From the NCBI GenBank assembly GCA_963800415.1, contig CAWDBS010000033.1, forward strand, positions 1 through 64,000: a DNA stretch of 64,000 nt, written 5' to 3'. Shown here one piece after another: positions 8,096 to 15,066 of the stretch. This DNA comes from Palsa-504 sp963800415. GTDB taxonomy: Bacteria > Actinomycetota > Actinomycetes > Streptosporangiales > Streptosporangiaceae. Each line of letters opens with the position of its first letter. The first letter of the stretch is position 1. The notes beneath the pieces were generated by a model. That model was not told where the DNA came from and made no database searches. It saw only the letters and a list, made by a program, of their open reading frames with translations. The position numbers were made by a program, and so were the translations under genes.

Positions 8096-9283
8096 GTGAT
8101 CCGCCCGGAGGATCAAGGCTTCGCCGACGAGGTACAGCGCTGGCTGGACGAGCACCTGGTGGGCGAGTTCGCCGAGTACCGCGGCGTGGGCGGCCCGGAC
8201 GACTCGGCGGCCTGGGACGTCCGGCGGCGGTGGGAGAAGGAACTGTCGGCGGGGCGCTGGCTCGGGCTCACCTGGCCGCCGGAGTACGGCGGCCGCGGGG
8301 CGACGCTCGCCCAGGCGATCATCTTCGAGTACCTCTACGCCCGCGCCCAGGCACCCTACCGGCTCGGCGTGCAGGGGCAGGACCTGTTCGGCCCGACCCT
8401 GCTGATGTTCGGCACGCCGGAGCAGAAGGCCAGGTTCCTGCCGAAGATCCTGGCCGCCGAGGAGTTCTGGGGGCAGGGCTTCAGCGAGCCGGACGCCGGG
8501 TCCGACCTGGCCTCGGTGCGCACCCAGGCCAGGCTCGACGGGCAGGAGTGGGTGATCGACGGGCAGAAGATCTGGATGACGTTCGGCGCGTCCGCGGACT
8601 GGCTGTACGTACTGTGCCGGACGGAGCCTGGGTCATCGCGGCACCACGGGCTTTCGCTGCTTCTTGTGCCGGCCCGGCAGCCGGGCGTGCAGATCCGCCC
8701 GATCACCAACATGCTGGGTGACGGCGCGTTCTGCGAGGTCTTCTTCACCGGCGCGCGGACCCGGGCCGACCTGATCGTGGGCGCCCCGGGTGCGGGGTGG
8801 AAGGTGGCCATGGCGGCGCTGGGCGTGGAGCGCGGCACCCTGCTCATGCCGCAGCAGCTGGGGTTCGAGCGGGAGGCGGAGCACGTGCTGGCCCTGGCCC
8901 GCGACCGGGCCGGCACTGGCGCTGGCGCTGGGGGCGCCGCCGGGGCCAGCGCGGGCGGGCTCAGCCACCGGCTGGTCGATGCCTGGATCGCGGTCCGGCT
9001 GATGCGCGTCACCGCGCTGCGCACGATCGGCGAGCTGGTCGCGGGCCGCGCGCCGGGAGCCCAGGCGGCCACCGCCAAGCTGTACGCCTCGGTCCAGCAC
9101 CAGCGGCTGCTCGAGCTGGCCACCGAACTACTCGCCGAGGACATGACCGTGACCGGTGACGGCTACGCGCTCGAGCCGCTGCAGCGGGCCTTCCTGCTGT
9201 CCCGGGCCGAGACGATCTACGGCGGCAGCAGCCAGATCCAGCGGAACATCATCGGCGAGCGCGTGCTCGGCCTGCCTAGGTAG
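8096..9283 (+). CDS. Acyl-CoA dehydrogenase (second of a tandem pair)
   Basis: Acyl-CoA dehydrogenase of about 395 residues. Recognisable blocks are GLTWPPEYGGRG, WGQGFSEPDAGSDLASVRT (FAD/substrate region), GQKIWMTFGASADW and the C-terminal ETIYGGSSQIQRNIIGERV. Around residues 270-285 there is a low-complexity Gly/Ala stretch (GTGAGAGGAAGASAGG) not typical of the family. The GTG at 8096 is preferred because homologous sequence begins there. The ATG at 7982 overlaps the previous stop as ATGA and would add 38 residues of charged, unconserved sequence, but translational coupling makes it possible. A CTGGTGA/TCACCAG stem follows the stop. Confidence 0.88.
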   Translation: MIRPEDQGFADEVQRWLDEHLVGEFAEYRGVGGPDDSAAWDVRRRWEKELSAGRWLGLTWPPEYGGRGATLAQAIIFEYLYARAQAPYRLGVQGQDLFGPTLLMFGTPEQKARFLPKILAAEEFWGQGFSEPDAGSDLASVRTQARLDGQEWVIDGQKIWMTFGASADWLYVLCRTEPGSSRHHGLSLLLVPARQPGVQIRPITNMLGDGAFCEVFFTGARTRADLIVGAPGAGWKVAMAALGVERGTLLMPQQLGFEREAEHVLALARDRAGTGAGAGGAAGASAGGLSHRLVDAWIAVRLMRVTALRTIGELVAGRAPGAQAATAKLYASVQHQRLLELATELLAEDMTVTGDGYALEPLQRAFLLSRAETIYGGSSQIQRNIIGERVLGLPR

Positions 9284-9300
9284 CTCTTCGGGGGTTTCAG

Positions 9301-9326
9301 CTGGTGAGACCCCCCAGGGTCACCAG
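9301..9326. terminator. Hairpin after the dehydrogenase operon
   Basis: CTGGTGA at 9301-9307 pairs with TCACCAG at 9320-9326 around a C-rich/G-rich inner part, 18 bases after the dehydrogenase stop. No T tail is present, which is common for actinobacterial terminators. Function inferred from position. Confidence 0.45.
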
Positions 9327-9489
9327 CATGGTGGTCTGAGCGGCGATGCCCAGCGATGCCCGGCCGGAGCGGCATGGCGTCTTGAGGACGTCCGGCCTGG
9401 CCCGCCAGGACCTACGCGCCTGCCGGATCGTGTCGGCACCGCTGATCCTGGGGACGGTAGCCAGCGTCTGGCGGAGGCGGGTGACGCGG

Positions 9490-10392
9490 ATGGGCAACCA
9501 CGAGCTTGTGGTTCAGACCGAATCGCTGAGCAAGCGTTACGGGCGCGTGCTGGCGCTGGACGGGCTCAGCCTCGATGTCAGGGCCGGAGAGGTACTAGGC
9601 TTCCTCGGGCCGAACGGCGCCGGGAAGACCACGACAATGCGGCTGCTGATGGGCTACCTGCGGCCTACCGCCGGATCGGCGCGGGTGCACGGCCTGGACT
9701 CGTGGCGGGACAGCGTCGCGGTCCACGCCCGGACCGGGTACCTGCCTGGTGATGTGCGGCTGTGGCCGCGGCTGAGCGCCCGGGCGGTCGCCGGGCACCT
9801 GGCGCGGCTCCGCGGCCTGGACCAGGACCAGGGGACCGTAGGTCTGGCCAAGCGGCTGGATGTGGACCTGGACCGGCCCATTGGCGAGCTGTCCAAAGGC
9901 AACCGGCAGAAGGCCGGAGTGCTCCTGGCGCTGCTCGGCGACCCGGATCTGCTGCTGCTCGATGAGCCGACCAGCGGGCTCGACCCGCTGGTCCAGCAGG
10001 AATTCCACTCGGTCCTGCGGGAACGCGTGGAGGCAGGGGCGGCGGTGCTGCTCTCCTCGCACGTGCTGTCGGAGGTGGAACGGGTCGCGGACCGGGTCGC
10101 CATCATCCGGTCCGGCCGCCTCCTGATGCTGGAAACCATGGCCGGGCTGCGCGAGAAGGCCCGGCATGGCGTTGAGGTGAGGTTCGGCTCGCCGCCGCCC
10201 CCGGAGGCGTTCGCCGGCGTGGCCGGGATCACCGACGTGCGGCTTGACGGCATCCTGCTCCGCTGCACCATGCAGGGAGTCGTCGATCCGCTTATCAAAG
10301 CCCTGAGCCGCTACCACGTCCTTGACCTGAACTCTCACGAGGCGGACCTGGAAGAGACCTTCCTGGCCCTGTACGGGGGGGAGGGCCCGTAG
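9490..10392 (+). CDS. ABC transporter ATP-binding protein
   Basis: ATPase subunit of an ABC-2 type exporter, 300 residues from ATG 9490 (GTG 9481 also possible). Walker A is GPNGAGKTT, the signature is GELSKGNRQKAG (variant of LSGGQ), Walker B is DLLLLDEPTSGLD, and the switch His is in SSHVLSEVERVAD. The tail after residue 220 matches the accessory domain of drug/antibiotic exporters. It overlaps the permease gene by one base (TAGTG), so the two are coupled and form one transporter, probably a homodimer of each subunit at the cytoplasmic membrane. The substrate is unknown; drug or lipid efflux is usual for this class. Confidence 0.9.
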   Translation: MGNHELVVQTESLSKRYGRVLALDGLSLDVRAGEVLGFLGPNGAGKTTTMRLLMGYLRPTAGSARVHGLDSWRDSVAVHARTGYLPGDVRLWPRLSARAVAGHLARLRGLDQDQGTVGLAKRLDVDLDRPIGELSKGNRQKAGVLLALLGDPDLLLLDEPTSGLDPLVQQEFHSVLRERVEAGAAVLLSSHVLSEVERVADRVAIIRSGRLLMLETMAGLREKARHGVEVRFGSPPPPEAFAGVAGITDVRLDGILLRCTMQGVVDPLIKALSRYHVLDLNSHEADLEETFLALYGGEGP

Positions 10393-11243
10393 TGAGCGCC
10401 ATCATTACCAGTGCCAGTGCCAGTGCCAGTGCCGGGATCGCCGGGCGCTGGGAGATCACTCGCCAGGCGCTGCGAGCAGCCCGGCGGTCGCTGGCGATCT
10501 GGGCCGGGGCGTTCGCCGGGCTGATCGCCCTGTACGCGGTGATCTGGCCATCGATCCGGGGCAACACCAGCTGGCGGAACCTGTTCGACACGCTCCCGCA
10601 AACCTACCGCGCGCTGTTCACCGCGAGCGGCACCATCGACCTGAGCACCGCCGGCGGATACCTGGGCGTCGAACTGATGGGCTTCATGGGACCCGCGCTG
10701 ATCGCGGTCTACGCCATCACGCACGGCTCGGCCGCCATCGCCGGCGAGGAGGACCGCGGTGGCCTGGAGGTCACCTTGTCGGCACCTGTCTCGCGGGTCC
10801 AAGTGTTCGCGCAGCGGTTCGCCGCACTGCTGATCGGCATCGCCTCCCTGATGTTCGCCACGGCCGCGGCGATGTGGATCTTCTCGGTCATGCTAGACAT
10901 GGGGCTCGGCGTCCGCGCGATCACGTCCGCGGCGGCCGCGCTAGGCGTCTTCGGCCTGTTCGCAGGGACCGTCGCTCTGGCCGTAGGCGCGGCCACCGGG
11001 AGCCCGGCCGCCGCCCGCGGAGTGGCCGCACTGGTGGCGGTGGCTAGCTATCTGATCAACGCTCTGGCCCAGGTCACCAGCGTCATGCGGCCCGCCCGGC
11101 CCATCTCGCCGTACTACCTCGTGCTCGGCAACGAGCCGCTCGCCCACGGGGTGCGGCTGATCGGCGCGCTAGCGGTGCTCACGGCGGTGGCCGCGATCGG
11201 GGCGGCGGGCGGCATCTTGTTCGCCCGCCGCGACCTCAGCTAA
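10392..11243 (+). CDS. ABC-2 type transporter permease
   Basis: Integral membrane protein of 283 residues with about six hydrophobic segments, for example LAIWAGAFAGLIALYAVIW, GFMGPALIAVYAITHG and the C-terminal AVLTAVAAIGAAGGILFA. It has the ABC-2 hallmark EEDRGGLEVTLSAPVSR between helices 2 and 3. The GTG start overlaps the ATPase stop by one base. The N-terminus carries a short tandem repeat of AGTGCC (10411-10434) encoding Ser-Ala repeats, which may vary in copy number. It would form the membrane channel for the preceding ATPase. Confidence 0.88.
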   Translation: MSAIITSASASASAGIAGRWEITRQALRAARRSLAIWAGAFAGLIALYAVIWPSIRGNTSWRNLFDTLPQTYRALFTASGTIDLSTAGGYLGVELMGFMGPALIAVYAITHGSAAIAGEEDRGGLEVTLSAPVSRVQVFAQRFAALLIGIASLMFATAAAMWIFSVMLDMGLGVRAITSAAAALGVFGLFAGTVALAVGAATGSPAAARGVAALVAVASYLINALAQVTSVMRPARPISPYYLVLGNEPLAHGVRLIGALAVLTAVAAIGAAGGILFARRDLS

Positions 11244-11413
11244 GGACGGGCAAGCCAGGTCAGTTCACTCGGGTCCGGCGACACCGACGCGCGAACCGTC
11301 GCCCTCGCCAGCACACCTGCCGCTGCTCGTGACCAACGGCGCACGAAAGAGGCCTTAATGCCCTATGCCGCTGGATGCCGCTGAAGTCCAAAAGGCGAAC
11401 AGAGGTGAGTGTC

Positions 11414-12220
11414 ATGTCTGCATTCAGGCGTTATGCCGTTGCCGCCGTCCTGGCTGGCCTGACGAGCCTGGCTGCCTGCGGGACCACGCCGGCCGGCCAG
11501 CCCGGCGCGGCGAAGTCACTTAGCCCGGCGACCAGTACCACGGCACCGGCGACCAGTACCACGGCATCGGGTACCACGACCCCCACGCCCAGCGCCACAC
11601 CGAAGGTGCCCCAGCAGCCCATGCTGCGGCTCGGCTCGCGCGGCGGCACGGTCGTGACCCTGCAGCAACGGCTGGCCGCGCTGCACTACTTCGACGTGGG
11701 CACGGCGGACGGCGTGTTCGGGCAGGCCACCTATCACGCGGTCATCGCCTTCCAGAAGGTCCAGGGCCTGACCCGGGACGGCATCGTCGGCCCAGCTACC
11801 TGGGCCCGGCTGGCCAGGCCGTATGCCCCGGCGCCCCGCTACCGGCCAGCGACCACGTCGCTGGAGGTGAACCTGGCCAAGCAGGTCATCTACTACGTCC
11901 GCAACGGCACGATCCAGCGCATCATCGATGCGTCAACCGGCAGCGGCGCCTGGTACTACTCACAGGGTAGATGGGCCCGGGCGATCACCCCGACCGGCCG
12001 GTTCCGCATCTACTGGCGCTATGGCAACGGCTGGCAGGCCGGGCCGCTCGGCTCGATGTACCGGCCGAACTACTTCTACGCCGGTTACGCCGTACACGGC
12101 ATGACCTCGGTGCCCGCCTATCCGGCCAGTCACGGCTGCGTCCGGATGACGGTCCCCACGATGGACCGCATGTGGTCCTCGCTGTGGGTCGGCATGCCGG
12201 TAGCGGTCTACAGCTCCTGA
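11414..12220 (+). CDS. L,D-transpeptidase lipoprotein with peptidoglycan-binding domain
   Basis: Secreted cell-wall enzyme of 268 residues. The N-terminus is a lipoprotein signal with lipobox LAAC (residues about 18-21), then a Thr/Ser/Pro linker (about 30-65), a PG_binding_1 domain (LRLGSRGGTVVTLQQRLAAL to GIVGPATWARL), and a YkuD catalytic domain ending in HGMTSVP and SHGCVRM with nucleophile Cys242. It would make 3-3 cross-links in peptidoglycan or trim donor stems outside the membrane. The ATG at 11414 is chosen because the signal peptide begins there; the upstream frame to 11375 is not signal-like. Confidence 0.93.
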   Translation: MSAFRRYAVAAVLAGLTSLAACGTTPAGQPGAAKSLSPATSTTAPATSTTASGTTTPTPSATPKVPQQPMLRLGSRGGTVVTLQQRLAALHYFDVGTADGVFGQATYHAVIAFQKVQGLTRDGIVGPATWARLARPYAPAPRYRPATTSLEVNLAKQVIYYVRNGTIQRIIDASTGSGAWYYSQGRWARAITPTGRFRIYWRYGNGWQAGPLGSMYRPNYFYAGYAVHGMTSVPAYPASHGCVRMTVPTMDRMWSSLWVGMPVAVYSS

Positions 12221-12491
12221 ACGCTCCCGATCGCTTCCGATACGGGGCACCCAGGTCTGACCTGACGCTGCGCCTCAAGCCCTGCAGGCTGAGAATGTCA
12301 TCCCTGCTCCCAGCGTGCCCCTGGGCCGCCAAGCGCTGCGGAATTACTTCCTGAACACGCACCGGCTCGCGACCGGCAAGGCCCCGTACACCGAGGCGGT
12401 GTACCGCCCGGTGATCCCGCCGACCACCGCGTCCGGGGCCATGCAGCGGCTGTTCGCCGGGCCGACCGGTGAGGGTCGCGTCCGCGGTGCG
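12221..12491. other. Intergenic stretch, no recognised gene
   Basis: A frame from 12315 could encode up to 94 residues, including a short plausible piece (YTEAVYRPVIPP), but it shows no family, no clear ribosome-binding site and runs into the repeated element that follows. I see no supported gene here. Confidence 0.4.
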
Positions 12492-12627
12492 AATCAATGT
12501 GCTTGCAGGCACGCGAGGGCAGCCACGCGAACGCCGCGGCCCATCGAGCTGTCATCACGATCACCGCGGATCACCCCTCCCGGGGTGATACCTGGGTGAT
12601 GCGCACAACAGCCCCGTGCGGCAACGT
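12492..12627 (+). repeat. Regulatory repeat copy A (long form)
   Basis: A 136-base element repeated in inverse orientation at 17817-17950 and partly at 23424-23522. Its core is ATCACCC (12570), GGGTGAT (12583) and GGGTGAT (12594), that is, an inverted half-site then two direct half-sites 11 bases apart. The box GTGCGGCAACGT (12616-12627) follows 22 bases from the last half-site start. It lies 70 bases before the small membrane-protein gene at 12697, so it is probably its promoter/operator. Confidence 0.75.
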
Positions 12628-12696
12628 CATTGGTGCCGACGCAGAACCCGGCAGCGGAATCGCTGCCGGCAACCTCCCTGGCGCGAAGGAGGGGAA

Positions 12697-12951
12697 ATGG
12701 TACTGGCCGATTCGTCCTATCCGCTGTTGAACCTTTTCTGGACGATGTTCATATTCTTTCTGTGGGTGCTCTGGATCTGGATCCTGATCTGGGTCTTCAT
12801 CGACATCTTCCGCAGTCATGACCTGTCCGGCGGGGCCAAGGCCCTGTGGTTCGTGTTCGTGCTGTTCATCCCGGTCATCGGCGTGCTGGTCTACCTGATT
12901 GCCCGGGGTGGCTCGATGAGTGAGCGGGCGGCGGGGCGGGGCGGGGTTTAG
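12697..12951 (+). CDS. Small membrane protein with PLDc_N-type domain
   Basis: 84-residue protein with two strong hydrophobic helices: LFWTMFIFFLWVLWIWILIW and LWFVFVLFIPVIGVLVYLIA, joined by a short cytoplasmic loop with SHDLSGGAKALW. This matches the phospholipase-D-nuclease N-terminal (PLDc_N) two-helix domain found alone in many actinobacterial stress loci. The ATG at 12697 follows AAGGAGGGGAA, an ideal ribosome-binding site. It leads a run of small genes (SHOCT and SnoaL-like) behind regulatory repeat A. Function unknown; membrane-stress or envelope association is only inferred from context. Confidence 0.8.
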   Translation: MVLADSSYPLLNLFWTMFIFFLWVLWIWILIWVFIDIFRSHDLSGGAKALWFVFVLFIPVIGVLVYLIARGGSMSERAAGRGGV

Positions 12952-13088
12952 CGGTGGACCGCGGGGGTTCCGCAGCTGTATCCAGCAAGCCGCAGCGGCC
13001 CAGCCTGCCAGTGCGGCGGGCCAGCTGACCACAAGCTGGCAGAGTTCCGCGACCAGGGAGTCATCTCCGCTGAGGGAAGGAGTTTTCC

Positions 13089-13391
13089 ATGGGTTTCAGG
13101 CGACGGACAAGGCGGCGGGCGATCATTGCCGGAGCGGCGATTGCACACCACGAGGACAAGAAGGCCGGGGAGCAGCAGCAGGCCGATGACCAGGCGCCTG
13201 CCGACGACCAGCAGGACCAGGCGCCTGCTGAGGACCAGGCGCCTGCCGACGACGGCCAGGGCCAGGCGCAATATGCCCCGCCTCCGGCGGACCCGGCCGA
13301 CGAGATCGAGCACCTCGCACAATTGCACGCCTCGGGCGCGCTGTCAGACGATGAGTTCACCGCGGCCAAGGCGAAGATACTCGGGACCTGA
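13089..13391 (+). CDS. SHOCT domain protein with Gln/Asp repeat linker
   Basis: 100-residue protein: a basic N-terminus (GFRRRTRRRAIIAGAA), a repetitive acidic/Gln linker in which blocks of DDQAPAD/EDQAPAD recur (13185-13260, encoded by near-identical 24-base units), and a C-terminal SHOCT motif (IEHLAQLHASGALSDDEFTAAKAKIL). SHOCT is a short oligomerisation or membrane-targeting helix pair often at protein C-termini. The ATG follows GAAGGAGTTTTCC. It sits in the small-gene run behind regulatory repeat A. The tandem DNA units make length variation between strains likely. Confidence 0.8.
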   Translation: MGFRRRTRRRAIIAGAAIAHHEDKKAGEQQQADDQAPADDQQDQAPAEDQAPADDGQGQAQYAPPPADPADEIEHLAQLHASGALSDDEFTAAKAKILGT

Positions 13392-13454
13392 CTCCATGCC
13401 GTATTACCAGAAGATGCCGGGCAGATGGCTTCCCGGCAGGAACAAGGGGCTGAC

Positions 13455-13871
13455 ATGAGCGGATCACGCAGGCAGGTGCTGGCGGACGCGCTGATGGCCG
13501 AGATCGGTGCCGCGCCGGCTGACCTGACGACCCTGTTCACCGGCGACGTGACCGGCTGGTCGCCGTACGCCGCCGTGTCCGGGCTGGCAGCGCTGGCTGC
13601 CCTGTCGGCGCTGCGCGAGGAAGCGTTCTCCGGCGTCGTGATCACGTTCCGCGGGCTGGACGAAGTGGGCAACAAGGCATACGCCGAATGGCTCGTGGAA
13701 GCCGATCACACCGGGCCGCTCGTCCTCAGCGAGGACACCGTGCTGGAGGCAACCGGACGGCACATCTGGCTGCCGGGCGTCACCGTGGCCGACTTCCGCG
13801 ACGGGAAGATCCGGTCCTACCGGACCTACTTCGATGACATCTCGCTGATCGAGCAGATCGCCGGTGCCTGA
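13455..13871 (+). CDS. SnoaL/NTF2-like protein
   Basis: 138-residue protein with the cystatin-like NTF2 fold pattern: helical N-terminus (LADALMAEIGAA), LFTGDVTGWSPYAAVSGL, then strands VVITFRGLDEVGNKAYAEWLVEADHTG, and the closing FRDGKIRSYRTYFDDISLIEQ typical of SnoaL-like domains. These proteins are small cyclases, isomerases or ligand-binding proteins; the substrate is not predictable. The ATG at 13455 follows AAGGGGCTGAC. It ends the small-gene run beginning at 12697, and it may belong to the same stress regulon. Confidence 0.75.
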   Translation: MSGSRRQVLADALMAEIGAAPADLTTLFTGDVTGWSPYAAVSGLAALAALSALREEAFSGVVITFRGLDEVGNKAYAEWLVEADHTGPLVLSEDTVLEATGRHIWLPGVTVADFRDGKIRSYRTYFDDISLIEQIAGA

Positions 13872-13889
13872 GGAGCCGGCATCAGCGGG

Positions 13890-14137
13890 TGGACCTGGGG
13901 CGACTGCTGCGAGCTGCCGAGCCGGTGGGTGGCGCCGCGGCTTCGCGGGCGGGGCCTGGCGACACGGCTCATCGCCGCCGCCGAAGCCGAGGCGGCCGCG
14001 CGCGGATGCTCGCAGACCGTGATCCTCGACTAGGCGTGATCCTCACCCCGGATGACGGAGCCGCTAAGGTCACCCAGGACGACCTGGGAAACACCTACGA
14101 CCGGGTCGGATGCGCGTACAGCAACTACAAGCCGTGA
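13890..14137 (+). pseudogene. Chimeric remnant: GNAT fragment joined to a copy of the 25-kb gene's 3' end
   Basis: Two gene pieces abut here. First, frame 3 from about 13890 to the TAG at 14031 reads as the acetyl-CoA-binding core of a GNAT acetyltransferase (VAPRLRGRGLATRLIAAAEA) without its start or end. Then, from about 14035, the sequence matches the 3' end of the gene at 25067-25777 (LTPDDGAAKVTQDDLGNTYD, ending SNYKP). The shared string CCGTGATCCTCGAC marks the join. The match continues about 100 bases past the stop, into non-coding DNA. This looks like a recombination scar between a GNAT gene and a duplicated copy of the other gene. Confidence 0.65.
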
Positions 14138-14267
14138 GATGCGTCATGACCAACGACCGGCAACCGGCCCCCAGAACACCGTGAATCGGCACTCCAGGTG
14201 CCGTTCTCGCGGGGGGCGAGATCCGGGCCTGCGGTCCGTTAGGTACGTGAACTGGGCCTATAACAAA

Positions 14268-14280
14268 GGACCTTTGGCCC
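14268..14280. promoter_or_regulatory. Possible DosR/DevR-like box
   Basis: GGACCTTTGGCCC, with flanks AAA and TAT, resembles the actinobacterial DevR/DosR palindrome (GGGACTWWAGTCCC type) at about 10 of 14 positions. It lies about 85 bases upstream of the hypothetical gene at 14366. Weak, motif-only evidence. Confidence 0.3.
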
Positions 14281-14365
14281 TATGCTTCCCGCTGATCAGA
14301 ATGGGTACGTTAGCGGCCCGTGCTGCCCCAGACCCCGGCAGTAGAAAACTAGTCTGGGGGGCGGA

Positions 14366-14734
14366 GTGAGAAGTCCAGATATGCAGGCCATGACCGGCAC
14401 CGGGTCCGGTGACCATCCGGCAGGCGGACCGCGTGATGCGTGCCGCATGGGGATCCCTGGTGTCGGCGAGCTCGGTCACGGTTTCGGGGCCATTCTGCGG
14501 CGGTACCGGCCGGCCTCGATCGCGGATGGCCGGGCGGAAGGCAGTCACGCCGCCGAGTTCGAGCTCATCTGCTTCGACTGCGGCGACAATCCCGGCCTGG
14601 ATTACTCTCAGGTCTCTCCTCGGCTGCAGCGGATCCGCGGGCCCCGCACGATGGAGACGGCCTGGACGGCCTATGAGAGACACCTCGGACTGGCCCGGCT
14701 AACGGAAAAACCTTGGATGCGCGCGGCCCTGTAG
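14366..14734 (+). CDS. Hypothetical protein
   Basis: 122 residues from a GTG preceded by GGGGGGCGGA. The C-terminal half (FELICFDCGDNPGLDYSQVS, then MVRTMET-like PRTMETAWTAYERHLGL) has the composition of a real conserved protein and contains a C-x-x-C pair (CFDC) that might bind metal. I do not recognise a named family. It is preceded by a possible DosR-like box and followed by a 330-base gap in which one frame (about 14825-14990) resembles coding sequence but has a stop and no start; that piece may be a remnant upset by the adjacent IS element. Confidence 0.5.
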   Translation: MRSPDMQAMTGTGSGDHPAGGPRDACRMGIPGVGELGHGFGAILRRYRPASIADGRAEGSHAAEFELICFDCGDNPGLDYSQVSPRLQRIRGPRTMETAWTAYERHLGLARLTEKPWMRAAL

Positions 14735-15066
14735 ATCTCGGCCGAGGGCCGCGGGAAGTGAACGGGCACGTGCACATCCCGCCCTCGGCGGTGCCTCCGA
14801 GGAGCACACAGTCTCGGACGAGGCCCTCAACGCCGGCCAGTAAGCCCACGAGCGGATCGCGGCGGACGGCCGCCAGCGATGCTGGCCAGCCGGGGCCGCC
14901 GCGCCTGTGCTGGCGGAGGGCGGCAAGACCCTGTGGCTGCAGGATCCGTACCTGGCCGATCCAGCGCTGCCGCTATCACCGCGAAGCCGCTAGCGGAACC
15001 TTCCGGGCTAGCCAGGGAGGAAGCCACATCTGCCCAGGTCACGGGCCCTGTTTCGCCCTGGTCCGC

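Noticed and set aside
13185..13260. CRISPR-like short repeats
   Set aside because: Units are in-frame coding repeats in the SHOCT protein linker with no spacers; no cas genes are present.
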